DNA of 64,000 nt from positions 1,535,001-1,599,000 of the forward strand of contig NZ_CP159403.1 in the NCBI RefSeq assembly GCF_040500525.1, in the 5' to 3' direction. This stretch comes from Azospirillum formosense. Its GTDB lineage: Bacteria > Pseudomonadota > Alphaproteobacteria > Azospirillales > Azospirillaceae. Under the pieces are notes generated by a model. The model saw only the letters and a program-made list of their open reading frames with translations, had not been told where the DNA came from and ran no database searches. Positions 9,158 through 17,362 of this stretch are shown here, piece after piece; position 1 is the stretch's first letter; each line of letters starts with the position of its first letter. The position numbers and the translations under genes were made by a program.

Positions 9158-9649
9158 ATGGCAACGATTCACGGCACCTGCGTCCTGGTCGGCCCATGGA
9201 AGGACGGCCATGGAACCGGCGGCAACCGGGGCGGAACGCCCGTCGGCGTGCTGCTGCGGGGACCGTCGGGCAGCGGCAAGTCCGATCTGGCCCTGCGGAT
9301 GATCGACGCGGGGGCGCTGTTGGTGGCCGACGACCGGGTGGAGCTGCGCGTGGACGATGGCAGGGTGATGGCGACGGCGCCGGCGGCGCTGGCCGGACTG
9401 CTGGAGGTGCGGGGGGTCGGCATCATGCCGATGCCCACGGCCGCGGAGGCGGAGATCGGTCTGGTCGTCGATCTGGTGCCGCGCGCCGCCGTGGAGCGCC
9501 TGCCCGGGGAGGAGACCGCGGCCCTGCTCGACCGGCCCCTGCCGCGCCTGGCCCTCTGCCCCTTCGATGCCTCGGCGCCGGCCAAGCTGAAACTGGCCGC
9601 CGGCGCCGCGCGGGCCGGCTCGCTGGGAAAGGTGCCGGACCTGCCATGA
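9158..9649 (+). CDS. hprK: HPr kinase/phosphorylase, short alphaproteobacterial form
   Basis: 163 residues, about half the length of the Firmicutes enzyme: the N-terminal domain is absent, as usual in alphaproteobacteria. The catalytic domain is intact, with Walker A GPSGSGKS at 35-42 and the following LLVADDRVELR strand. It phosphorylates and dephosphorylates HPr on the regulatory serine, coupling the phosphorelay to metabolic state. The start at 9158 (MATIHGTCVLVG) matches the family; the frame continues 19 codons upstream without similarity. Its stop overlaps the rapZ start (ATGA), so the two are translationally coupled. Confidence 0.92.
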   Translation: MATIHGTCVLVGPWKDGHGTGGNRGGTPVGVLLRGPSGSGKSDLALRMIDAGALLVADDRVELRVDDGRVMATAPAALAGLLEVRGVGIMPMPTAAEAEIGLVVDLVPRAAVERLPGEETAALLDRPLPRLALCPFDASAPAKLKLAAGAARAGSLGKVPDLP

Positions 9650-10569
9650 CCGATTCACGCCCCTTGCAGGACCCGCCGTTGGAACGATCCCCAGGACAGG
9701 GCGGACAGCTCGTGCTCGTCACCGGCATGTCCGGCGCCGGCATGTCCGTCGCCCTGAAGGCGCTGGAGGATCTCGGCTACGAGGCGGTGGACAACCTGCG
9801 CCTCTCGCTGGTCCCGGCGCTGCTGGAGCAGGCCGATCCGCGCCGGCGCCCGCTGGCCCTGGTCATCGACAGCCGCACCCGCGACTTCTCCGCCCACGCC
9901 ATGCTGGAGGAGGTCGAGGCGCTGAAGGCCCATGCGGAGCTGGAGGTGCGTCTGGTCTTCCTCGATTGCGGGGACGAGACGCTGCAGCGCCGCTTCACCG
10001 AGACGCGTCGCCGCCACCCTCTGGCCATCGACCGCCCGGTGCCGGACGGCATCCAGCTGGAACGCGCCATGCTGCTGCCGTTGAAGCAGCAGGCCGACGT
10101 GACCATCGACACCACGCAATTGTCGATCCATGACCTGCGCCGCATCCTGGCCGGCAACTTCCAGATCGGCACCCAGGCGGCGCTGCAGGTCTTCGTCACC
10201 TCCTTCTCGTTCCGGATGGGGTTGCCTCGCGAGGCGGACCTCGTGTTCGACGTACGTTTCCTGACGAATCCCCACTATGATCCGGATCTGCGACCGCTGA
10301 CCGGCCTCGACCCCCGCGTGGCGGCGCGGGTGGAGGGGGACCCGGATTTCGCCGAATTCTTCCGTCATCTGACGGACCTGTTGCAGCCGCTTCTGCCGCG
10401 CTACAACCAGGAGGGCAAGAGCTACCTGACCATCGCGGTCGGCTGCACGGGCGGCAAGCACCGCTCGGTGTTCGTCGCCGAACGGCTGGCCGCGTGGCTG
10501 GACGGGCTGGGGTTGAAGGTCGGGATCAGCCACCGGGAGCTGGAACGGCAGGCCCCGCGGGCCGGCTGA
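9646..10569 (+). CDS. rapZ: RNase adapter RapZ-like protein with altered Walker A motif
   Basis: 307 residues. In E. coli RapZ binds small RNAs and RNase E to control GlmS and amino-sugar synthesis. Family blocks are clear: EDLGYEAVDNL after the nucleotide-binding loop, VIDSRTRDF, a central domain, and the C-terminal TIAVGCTGGKHRSVFVAERL. The phosphate-binding loop reads GMSGAGMS at 27-34, with methionine (ATG at 9742) where the family normally has the nucleotide-binding lysine. Coupled to hprK by an ATGA overlap and followed by the PTS genes, as in many proteobacteria. Confidence 0.92.
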   Translation: MTDSRPLQDPPLERSPGQGGQLVLVTGMSGAGMSVALKALEDLGYEAVDNLRLSLVPALLEQADPRRRPLALVIDSRTRDFSAHAMLEEVEALKAHAELEVRLVFLDCGDETLQRRFTETRRRHPLAIDRPVPDGIQLERAMLLPLKQQADVTIDTTQLSIHDLRRILAGNFQIGTQAALQVFVTSFSFRMGLPREADLVFDVRFLTNPHYDPDLRPLTGLDPRVAARVEGDPDFAEFFRHLTDLLQPLLPRYNQEGKSYLTIAVGCTGGKHRSVFVAERLAAWLDGLGLKVGISHRELERQAPRAG

Positions 10570-10681
10570 CCGCCGAAGGTTGGGCCCGGGGGGAGTTGGA
10601 GCGGTCCGGATAAGGGATCGTTCATAAGTGCCGCCATAAGAATGTGGCTTCGGGGGAGGCTCCAGAATTGAAGGATGTCCC

Positions 10682-11083
10682 ATGATCGGTATGGTTCTGG
10701 TAACCCACGGGCGCCTCGCGGAAGAGTTCATCGCCGCGCTGGAGCATGTGGTGGGTGAGCAGCAGCAGGTGCGGGCCGTGTGCATCGGCCCAGACGACGA
10801 CATGGAGCAGCGCCGTCAGGACATTCTGAACTCCGTTGCCGACGTGGACGACGGGTCCGGCGTCGTCGTGCTGACCGACATGTTCGGCGGAACCCCGTCC
10901 AACCTCGCCATCTCCATCATGGACAAGGCGAAGGTCGAGGTGATCGCCGGCGTGAACCTGCCGATGCTGATCAAGCTGGCCAGCGTGCGCCGCCAGGAGA
11001 CGCTGACCCACGCCGTGACCGCCGCGCGGGAGGCCGGGCAGAAATACATCAACGTCGCTTCCTCGCTGCTGTCGGACGGGTGA
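10682..11083 (+). CDS. PTS EIIA component, mannose family (regulatory)
   Basis: 133 residues, a stand-alone EIIA-Man domain. The phospho-accepting His9 lies in VLVTHGRLAEEF, and the LTDMFGGTPSNLAI block is typical. It accepts phosphate from HPr. No EIIB, IIC or IID genes are nearby, so the role is regulatory rather than sugar transport. It starts 112 bases after rapZ and is followed within five bases by ptsH. The gene is usually called ptsM, manX or EIIA-Man in alphaproteobacteria. Confidence 0.93.
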   Translation: MIGMVLVTHGRLAEEFIAALEHVVGEQQQVRAVCIGPDDDMEQRRQDILNSVADVDDGSGVVVLTDMFGGTPSNLAISIMDKAKVEVIAGVNLPMLIKLASVRRQETLTHAVTAAREAGQKYINVASSLLSDG

Positions 11084-11087
11084 CCCG

Positions 11088-11429
11088 ATGAGTTCTCCAG
11101 ACGAGAAGGCGCCCGCGCAAGGCGCCCCCGGCATTGACGGGCAGGCTCCGGACCGGAATCCCGAGATCTGCCAGACCGTCACGATCAGCAACCAGCGCGG
11201 CCTGCACGCCCGCGCGGCGGCGAAGTTCGTGAAGCTGGTCGCCACCTTCGATTGCGAGATCGAGGTGCGGCGCGGCGAGACGCAGGTGTCGGGCGAGTCC
11301 ATCATGGGCCTGATGATGCTGGCCGCCGGACCGGGCACCTCGGTGGAGCTGTACGCCTATGGCCGCGAGGCCGAGGAGGCCATGGCGGCGCTCGTGGATC
11401 TGATCACCCGCAAGTTCGATGAAGACTGA
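11088..11429 (+). CDS. ptsH: Phosphocarrier protein HPr
   Basis: 113 residues, about 25 longer than typical HPr because of a Pro/Ala/Gly-rich N-terminal extension. The core has the phospho-accepting His40 (NQRGLHARAAAKFVKL) and the regulatory serine Ser71 in GESIMGLMML, the target of HprK. Phosphate passes from enzyme I to HPr to EIIA. Its last 11 bases overlap ptsI. A downstream start would remove the extension, but GATG at 11087-11090 directly follows the EIIA stop and no better internal ATG precedes the domain. Confidence 0.93.
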   Translation: MSSPDEKAPAQGAPGIDGQAPDRNPEICQTVTISNQRGLHARAAAKFVKLVATFDCEIEVRRGETQVSGESIMGLMMLAAGPGTSVELYAYGREAEEAMAALVDLITRKFDED

Positions 11430-13191
11430 CGTTCCGGCCGCCGGCCAGGGACGGTCGTTGCGCGGGCTGGGCGTTTCGCCCGGCATTGCCATCGGCCCGG
11501 CCCATGTGGTGGAGAGCGGCGCCGTCCGCGTTCCCGAATACACGCTCGCCGCCGATCAGGTCGAGGCCGAGGCCGCGCGCTTCGCCGACGCCTGCGGCAA
11601 GGCGCGCCGCCAGATCCGCAAGCTGAAGGCCAAGGCGCTGGTGCTGCCCGGCTCGGCGTCGGAGGAGATCGGCTTCCTTCTCGACGCCCACCTGGCGATG
11701 GTCACCAACTCCCGCCTGACGCGCGGCGTCGAGCGCCGCATCCAGCAGGAGCTGGTCAACGCCGAGGCCGCGGTCCAGGCGGAGATCGCCACCATCGCCC
11801 AGACCTTCGCGGGCATGGAGGACAGCTACCTCGCCGGGCGCATCGCCGACGTGCGCGAGGTCGGGCGGCGGCTGATCCGCAACCTGATGCGGCACGAGTA
11901 TCAGGCCTTCTCCATGTTGAATCCCGGCGCGGTGATCCTGGCCGAGGAGCTGACCCCGGCGGACACCGCCCTGCTCGACCCGCGCCGCGTCGCCGGCTTC
12001 GCCACCGTGCTCGGCGGCGCCGAGGGGCACACGGCGATCATGGCGCGCTCGCTGGGCATTCCGGCGGTGCTGGGGGTCGGCGGGCTGCTGGCCGGGCTGA
12101 AGAACGGGATCACGGTCATCGTGGACGGTGTCCAGGGGCGCGTCATCATCGACCCCACCCCCGAGGTGCTGGAGGATTACCGGCAGCGCCGCGCCGAGCG
12201 CGAGCGCGAGCGCGAGCAGCTGAAGGGCCTGCGCAAGCTGCCGGCGGTCACCCGCGACAACACCGCGGTGACGCTCCAGGCCAATCTGGAGCTGCCGCGC
12301 GACCTCGACCACGCGCTGGAGAACGGGGCGCAGGGCATCGGGCTGCTGCGCACCGAGTTCCTGTTCATGAACCGCGACCAGCTGCCGGACGAGGACGAGC
12401 AGTACACCGTCCTTCGCTCCATCGTCGAGGGCATGGGCGGCCGCACCGTCACCGCCCGCACCATGGATGTCGGCGGAGAGAAGCTGGCCGGCTGGATGGC
12501 CGGCCGCTACGGCGAGCCGGCGAATCCGGCGCTCGGCCTGCGCGCCGTCCGGCTGGGCCTGCGCGAGCCGAAGCTCTTGGAGACGCAGCTTGCCGCCATG
12601 CTGCGCGCCGGCGTCCACGGGCCGCTGCGCATCCTGCTGCCGATGATCTGCTCGGTCGCCGAGGTGCAGCGCGTGCGCGAGATGATGGGCCAGGTGGCCC
12701 GCCGCCTGCGCCGCCGCGGCGTGCCCATCGCCGACCCGCTGCCGCCGGTGGGCGTGATGGTGGAGGTGCCGGGCGCGGCCCTGTCCGCCGACGCGCTGGC
12801 CTACGCCGCCGACTTCTTCTCCATCGGCACCAACGACCTGACCCAGTACACGCTGGCCATCGACCGCGGCGACGAGCAGGTCGCCTCGCTTTACGACCCG
12901 CTGCACCCGGCGGTGCTGCGCCTGATCCAGTTCACCATCGAGGCGGCGCTGCGCGCCCGCATCCCGGTGTCGATCTGCGGCGAGATCGCCGGCGATTCGC
13001 GCTACACGGCGCTGCTGCTGGGGCTGGGCGTGCGCGACCTGTCGATGGTGCCGCCGGCCATTCCCCTGGTGAAGCGGCGAATCCGCAAACTGGACCTCCA
13101 GGAGGCCACCCGCCGCGCCCGCGTCATCATGGACCAGAGCGACAGCGGGCGGATCGCCGCCCTGCTGGACGACTTCAACGCCGTGGGCTGA
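11419..13191 (+). CDS. ptsI: PTS enzyme I (phosphoenolpyruvate-protein phosphotransferase)
   Basis: 590 residues with the full enzyme I layout: N-terminal RGLGVSPGIAIGPAHVVE, HPr-binding helical domain, active-site His204 in GGAEGHTAIMARS, and a C-terminal PEP-binding barrel with RTEFLFMNR, FSIGTNDLTQY and the catalytic Cys in SICGEIAGD. It takes phosphate from PEP and passes it to HPr. It lacks the N-terminal GAF domain of the nitrogen-type PtsP. Overlaps ptsH by 11 bases, so the two are coupled. The last gene of the phosphorelay operon. Confidence 0.95.
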   Translation: MKTDVPAAGQGRSLRGLGVSPGIAIGPAHVVESGAVRVPEYTLAADQVEAEAARFADACGKARRQIRKLKAKALVLPGSASEEIGFLLDAHLAMVTNSRLTRGVERRIQQELVNAEAAVQAEIATIAQTFAGMEDSYLAGRIADVREVGRRLIRNLMRHEYQAFSMLNPGAVILAEELTPADTALLDPRRVAGFATVLGGAEGHTAIMARSLGIPAVLGVGGLLAGLKNGITVIVDGVQGRVIIDPTPEVLEDYRQRRAEREREREQLKGLRKLPAVTRDNTAVTLQANLELPRDLDHALENGAQGIGLLRTEFLFMNRDQLPDEDEQYTVLRSIVEGMGGRTVTARTMDVGGEKLAGWMAGRYGEPANPALGLRAVRLGLREPKLLETQLAAMLRAGVHGPLRILLPMICSVAEVQRVREMMGQVARRLRRRGVPIADPLPPVGVMVEVPGAALSADALAYAADFFSIGTNDLTQYTLAIDRGDEQVASLYDPLHPAVLRLIQFTIEAALRARIPVSICGEIAGDSRYTALLLGLGVRDLSMVPPAIPLVKRRIRKLDLQEATRRARVIMDQSDSGRIAALLDDFNAVG

Positions 13192-13608
13192 GGCAACCCC
13201 CCGGCCCACATCAGGCCCTCATCACCCTCACGTCTCTCGCTTGGCGGTCTTCGCCCCGATGTCAGCGGCGGAATTGGCGGCCGCGGGCAGTTCCTCGTCG
13301 AAGGCGTGGAGACAGTGCGCGGTGAAGGCGATGCCGGAGGAGGGTTCGGTGCCGGCGTCCGGTCGAGGTTGACTTTCCAGGCCGCGCGGCGTTCCGCCGT
13401 CCCGTCCGAACGCGCCGCCGCAGCCCTGATGCGCATTCCGACCCGAGGCCCGCCCCAATCGAACGATCCCGTCGGTTGTTGACAACCCCCCATTGTGAAA
13501 TACTGGAGCGCCCATCCGCCGAGGCGTGACTCCCGGCGGACAGACCAGAATTGGCGGGCCTGCGTCTTCAGGACCATGGGTCTACGGGAACAGGGAAAGG
13601 CAAGCGGG
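13192..13608. other. Intergenic region after ptsI
   Basis: 417 bases. A 95-codon minus-strand frame is open here but is low in structure and lacks a ribosome-binding site, so I do not call it. Near the right end is a promoter-like pair (see 13479-13506). No terminator with a clear T-run is seen after ptsI. Confidence 0.35.
13479..13506 (+). promoter_or_regulatory. Candidate sigma70-type promoter
   Basis: TTGACA at 13479-13484 and TACTGG at 13501-13506 with a 16-base spacer, about 100 bases upstream of the hypothetical gene at 13609. The -35 is perfect and the -10 is weak. Confidence 0.4.
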
Positions 13609-14337
13609 ATGCGCTCTGGACGACGGAACGGCGGCGGTGTGCCTGAAGCTGCCTTCGATCTGAACACGGCCTTCGATCGGCGTGACACGCTGTTCACCAG
13701 GGCCGCGGAACACATGTCCGACATGGTCGCCAACCCGCCGAACGGCCCCCATGCCTTCGACCTTCTGAACGGCGGCCTCCGCGAATTGTCGAGCCTGATG
13801 ATCCGGCAGTTGCCCCTGGCGACGGCGCGCGAGGCACGACTTGCCCACACCCTTTGCCAGGAGGGGATCGTCGAGGACGCGAAGGCCCTGGCCCTTGGCG
13901 AGGGCGTGGCCCTGTTCCTCGACCGGCTTCAGGCCGCCGCCGACCATGCGGGGATCGGGCCGGCCGCCGACCGGGGACCGGCGCCGGATGCCGGGACGGC
14001 GACGCCCGCGCAAAGCCTGGAAGGGGTTCTCGCCACGCTGCGGGCCTGCCGCGCCGCGATGGCAAACGAAGGGACCGGCTCCGAGCGGTTTCTTCCCCTT
14101 CTGGACGAGGCCGTGGCGACCCTGGAGTGCCTGGCGCTGCGGGAGGCCGTCGCCCGCTTCGACCACGCGGCGGACGCTTTCGAGGCCGCGATGCCCAAGG
14201 CTCTGCCGACCAAGCCGACCGACCGCATGCTGGCCGCCGGAGCCAAGGCGGGAAGCGTCGCCCTGGACGCGGCACGGCGGATCTATCAGGCCATGGCGTC
14301 GGAGTTTCTGTCACCGAGGAAAGGGGTCGGGGAGTGA
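13609..14337 (+). CDS. Hypothetical helical protein, 242 aa
   Basis: Start chosen at the ATG at 13609 (MRSGRRNGGG); starts at 13495 or 13576 are possible but extend into basic, unstructured sequence. The protein is Ala-rich and predicted largely helical, with a low-complexity Pro/Gly break near residue 120-135 and two similar helical halves. No signal peptide or membrane segment. Its TGA overlaps the GTG of the next gene (GTGA), so the two are coupled and probably work together. Family not recognised. Confidence 0.65.
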   Translation: MRSGRRNGGGVPEAAFDLNTAFDRRDTLFTRAAEHMSDMVANPPNGPHAFDLLNGGLRELSSLMIRQLPLATAREARLAHTLCQEGIVEDAKALALGEGVALFLDRLQAAADHAGIGPAADRGPAPDAGTATPAQSLEGVLATLRACRAAMANEGTGSERFLPLLDEAVATLECLALREAVARFDHAADAFEAAMPKALPTKPTDRMLAAGAKAGSVALDAARRIYQAMASEFLSPRKGVGE

Positions 14338-14912
14338 CGGCGGCCTTGCCCATCACAACGTCGCCGACGGGGTTTCTCAAGGACCGCATCGCCCGGCCGC
14401 TTGGCCGGGGTCTGGTGACGATCCTGCGCGGCCGCCGCGGCGACCCGCCACCCGAACCGGCGGAAACCCGCGTCGACATCCACCGCCAGCCCTTGCGCAC
14501 GGCGCTGGACTGGCATCTGGAGATGATCGCCCTGTGGAAGCGGCATCCCACCTTCGGACCGGAGCTCCACGACGACCTGAAGCGCACGGGACTGCTGCCC
14601 CGTTGCGTCATCCTGACGGCGCAAGACGGCGGGCCGCTGTGCTTCCGCTATATCGGGGACCCGACACGCCGTGTCTTCGGCGACCGCTGGGCCGACCAGA
14701 ACATCGGCAAGCCCCATCTCGAAGACGTGCACAGCGCCTATGCCCGGGCCATCGACGCGCAGTACCGGGAAGCGGTGGAGGGCGGGGAGCCGGTGTACAA
14801 CCATCTGGTGATCACCGGGCTTCCCCGCCCGCCGGTCAATTACCGGCACCTCCTGTTCGGCTGGTCACTGGGCCAGCGCCGGCAGGCCCTGCTGGCGCTG
14901 ATCGATTCCTGA
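14334..14912 (+). CDS. Hypothetical protein with PAS-like features, 192 aa
   Basis: Starts with GTG at 14334 overlapping the previous stop. The central part (HPTFGPELHDDLKRTGLLPR, then FRYIGDPTRRVFGDRWADQN, then EPVYNHLVITGLPRP) resembles the stand-alone PAS-like domains of Azospirillum and relatives that mix an FRYIG strand with a GEPVYN strand. I infer a PAS-type sensing fold from this pattern only. No output domain is attached, so it may be a sensor partner for the coupled upstream protein or a separate kinase. Confidence 0.65.
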   Translation: MTAALPITTSPTGFLKDRIARPLGRGLVTILRGRRGDPPPEPAETRVDIHRQPLRTALDWHLEMIALWKRHPTFGPELHDDLKRTGLLPRCVILTAQDGGPLCFRYIGDPTRRVFGDRWADQNIGKPHLEDVHSAYARAIDAQYREAVEGGEPVYNHLVITGLPRPPVNYRHLLFGWSLGQRRQALLALIDS

Positions 14913-14956
14913 CGCGGATCGACCGTCCCGTCAGGCCGCCCGATTAGGCTGCCCGA

Positions 14957-15736
14957 TTAGGCCGCCTGGGCGAGGTCCGCGGCGATCTGCGCCAGATCGC
15001 CGAGGAATTGCGCGCGGCTGAAGCGCACGAGGTGCATCGGCAGGGTCTTCAGGCCGATCTGGTTGTAGGTGATGGCCGGCTCCCGGTCGATGTGGCGCGG
15101 CCCCATCTTGCGTTCCGCCCACACCGGAACGATGTCCGGGTCGACGACCGAGATGAACCAGGTCGGCGACCACAGCAGCCACGCCGCGAGCTTGTTCGCC
15201 CGCTGGCAGATCGGGAACAGGCCGCGGCCCTGGACGTCGGGCCGCGTCCACCCCGCGTTCGTCCACACCACCTGACCGCGCGTGCTGTTGGCGGTGTCGG
15301 ACGTGCAGGTGCACCATTCACCGTCCGGAGCCTGGGTGGCCGGGTCGTCGTAGAACACCGTCATGGCGTTGAAGCGGTCGCCGATGGACTGCGCGTTGCA
15401 ATCGTAGAGCAGCCCGGCCTGGGCGGTGACCACGTCGCCGGAGGCGGCCGTCCCGCAGATCCAGAAGGCGTTGGCCGGCGTCAGGGAGCGGCAGGCCGGA
15501 TGGGCGGCGGGGAGCATCGGCTCCCAGGAGCCCGCGGCCACCGCGGCCTCGTTGACGCGCACCAGCGCCGGCATGTCGAAGACGACGGAGAGCGCGACCC
15601 CCCGGCCGGCCGCCAGACCGACGAGTTCGTCGCGGGCGGCCTGGAGCAGGCCGGACAGGGGACCCGCCGGGACGGGGAGAGCCGACAGGGCGATGGAGGC
15701 CGGTTGCGTGCCGTTGAACTGCGTGCCGGTAAGCAT
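14957..15736 (-). CDS. Hypothetical protein with a GNAT-like motif, 259 aa
   Basis: ATG at 15736 has a good ribosome-binding site (AAGGAAGAG, seven bases upstream). The longer frame starting at 15793 is not needed. The protein contains several cysteines (WICGTA, YDCNAQ, WCTCTSD, PICQRAN) and the segment RPDVQGRGLFP, which resembles the acyl-CoA loop of GNAT acetyltransferases, followed by FISVVDPDIVPVWAERKMG as in the GNAT C-terminal half. I therefore suspect a divergent acetyltransferase, but this is inference. No signal peptide. Stands alone between convergent and codirectional genes. Confidence 0.6.
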   Translation of the reverse strand: MLTGTQFNGTQPASIALSALPVPAGPLSGLLQAARDELVGLAAGRGVALSVVFDMPALVRVNEAAVAAGSWEPMLPAAHPACRSLTPANAFWICGTAASGDVVTAQAGLLYDCNAQSIGDRFNAMTVFYDDPATQAPDGEWCTCTSDTANSTRGQVVWTNAGWTRPDVQGRGLFPICQRANKLAAWLLWSPTWFISVVDPDIVPVWAERKMGPRHIDREPAITYNQIGLKTLPMHLVRFSRAQFLGDLAQIAADLAQAA

Positions 15737-15871
15737 GGATGTCTCTTCCTTGGGTTGGAAAGGGTTGGCGAAAGCCGCCAAGCGGGGCGCCATCCGCCCC
15801 GCACATCCACATCATCGTTTCCTCGAAACCGGCATTACTACTTTTACGAATGTCATGGCCCGGAAACGCAC

Positions 15872-15902
15872 GGGGCGCCCGGTCCACCGGACCGGACGCC
15901 CC
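15872..15902 (-). terminator. Possible terminator hairpin after terC
   Basis: Inverted repeat GGGGCG-C-CCGGTCC / GGACCGG-A-CGCCCC with a three-base loop, 34 bases after the terC stop. It lacks a clean T-run, so it is only a possible factor-independent terminator. Confidence 0.4.
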
Positions 15903-15935
15903 GCCATGCGCCTGCCGCTCTTCGGATCGGACGGC

Positions 15936-16982
15936 TTACTGGCCCTTGCCGTCCGAGGACACCGCGGCCGCCTCGCCGGAGGAGGCCGGGGTGGTCCCGC
16001 CGGCACCCTTTGCCGGGCTGCCGGGCACCCACCAGCGGGCGGCCTCGCCGTCCGCGGCCTCCGGAGCCGCCTCGCCGCGGGTCTTCAGCATCGAGAAGAC
16101 GATGGAGCCGCCGACCAGGAAGGCCGTGATGCCCAGGGCCAGCGCCGTCGGCATCTTGTAGATGTCGACCATCATCATCTTGGCGCCGACCACCACCAGA
16201 ACCAGCGACAGGCCGTATTTCAGGTAATGGAAGCGGTGGATGATCGAGGCCAGCGCGAAATAGAGGGCGCGCAGGCCGAGGATGGCGAAGACGTTGGAGG
16301 TCCAGACGATGAACGGGTCGGTGGTCACCGAGAAGACCGCCGGGATGGAGTCCACGGCGAAGACCAGATCGGTGAACTCGATCAGGATCAGCACGAGGAA
16401 CAGCGGCGTCATCATCCGCACGCCGTCGCGCATCACGAAGAACTTCTGCCCCTCGTAGCCTTCGGTCATGCGGAAGCGGGAACGGACGAACTTGACGATC
16501 CGGTTGTTCTCCATGTCCGGCTCGTCGTCCACCGACATCAGCATCTTGATGCCGCTGAAGATCAGGAAGGCGCCGAAGATGTAGATGATCCAGTGGAATT
16601 CCTGGATCAGCGCCGTGCCCGCCACGATCAGCACGCCGCGCATCACCAGCGCGCCCAGGATGCCCCAGAACAGCACCCGGTGCTGGTACTGCGGCGGCAC
16701 CGCGAAATGCGTGAAGATCAGCGCGATGACGAAGATGTTGTCGACGCTCAGGCTGTATTCGATCAGGTAGCCGGTCAGGAACTCCAGCCCCTTCTGCGAG
16801 CCCTGGAAATGAAAGACGCCGGCGGCGAAGATCATCGCCAGCGTGGAATAGGCCGCGCAGCGCATCAGCGCCTCGCGGCCGGAGATCACATGGGATTTCT
16901 TGGAAAATACGCCAAGATCAAAGGCCAAAAGCACGCCAACGAAGACGGCGAAGCCGGCCCACATTAAAACGATCTGATCCAT
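15936..16982 (-). CDS. TerC-family integral membrane protein
   Basis: 348 residues, about nine membrane segments. The family signature acidic motifs are present: FDLGVF at 21-26, EYSLSVDNIFVIALIF in the third span and EFTDLVFAVDSIPAVF further on. TerC/Alx proteins are linked to metal (notably Mn2+) export and tellurite or alkaline-pH responses. The tail after residue 310 is Ala/Gly/Ser-rich and soluble. Start at 16982 (MDQIVLMWAGF) fits the family. A GTG at 17039 would add 19 odd residues. The leader upstream is unusual, with a hairpin terminator candidate and two copies of a conserved element, suggesting regulated expression. Confidence 0.88.
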   Translation of the reverse strand: MDQIVLMWAGFAVFVGVLLAFDLGVFSKKSHVISGREALMRCAAYSTLAMIFAAGVFHFQGSQKGLEFLTGYLIEYSLSVDNIFVIALIFTHFAVPPQYQHRVLFWGILGALVMRGVLIVAGTALIQEFHWIIYIFGAFLIFSGIKMLMSVDDEPDMENNRIVKFVRSRFRMTEGYEGQKFFVMRDGVRMMTPLFLVLILIEFTDLVFAVDSIPAVFSVTTDPFIVWTSNVFAILGLRALYFALASIIHRFHYLKYGLSLVLVVVGAKMMMVDIYKMPTALALGITAFLVGGSIVFSMLKTRGEAAPEAADGEAARWWVPGSPAKGAGGTTPASSGEAAAVSSDGKGQ

Positions 16983-17044
16983 GGAACTGTCCCTTGCTTC
17001 ATGCCCTCCGCTCCCGCAAGCGGAGACTTCGATCGTCACATGAG

Positions 17045-17102
17045 CAGTCCGACATCACCGATGCGCCACGGCGGGGCGGATCGGCCAGAGGGGCCCGGAC
17101 TG
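17045..17102 (-). ncRNA. Candidate structured leader element, copy B
   Basis: Outer stem of 7 bp (CAGTCCG at 17045-17051 with CGGACTG at 17096-17102), inner stem CCGAT-G-CGCC (17058-17067) with GGCG-G-ATCGG (17075-17084). The 13-mer AGTCCGACATCAC and the 17-mer GCCAGAGGGGCCCGGAC are identical to copy A at 17364-17409, while the inner stem differs in sequence but still pairs. Copy B lies about 60 bases upstream of the terC start. It could alternatively be part of a short repeated peptide (VRAPLA...VMSD in the minus frame). Not a motif I recognise. Confidence 0.45.
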
Positions 17103-17133
17103 GAATCGCGGCCGCAAGGTCTGCGGCCAACGG

Positions 17134-17167
17134 AAAAGCGCGCGCGACGGCTTTGCCGCGGCGCGCC
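17134..17167 (-). terminator. Terminator-like hairpin in the terC leader
   Basis: On the minus strand a strong GC stem of about 12 bp (GCGCGCCGCGGC with GCCGTCGCGCGC, loop AAA) is followed by TTTT. It lies between the two copies of the leader element and about 150 bases before terC, the position of an attenuator. A second perfect hairpin (GGCCGCA/TGCGGCC, 17110-17128) follows it. Confidence 0.5.
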
Positions 17168-17362
17168 AGGACACCCGCCTCCATCGTTTGCCGTGGAGAC
17201 GTGGCGGTCGGTCAGGATGTTGGTTCGGTGCGGTCCATGTCGATGTCTCCCAAAGGCCCGTCGGGTGCCGTCGTCGGCGGTGGACCTTGTGGGGGAGCGG
17301 GACCCAGGGGGAAGGACAGGGCCAGCTTCCGCAAGGCCGCGCCAAGGCGACGGCTCTATGGG

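Noticed and set aside
13228..13515. 95-codon minus-strand frame after ptsI
   Set aside because: No ribosome-binding site, low-complexity composition and no similarity to a known fold.
16999..17184. 61-codon minus-strand frame in the terC leader
   Set aside because: It overlaps the candidate structured element and the hairpins. I list the peptide as an alternative explanation for the repeat but not as a gene.
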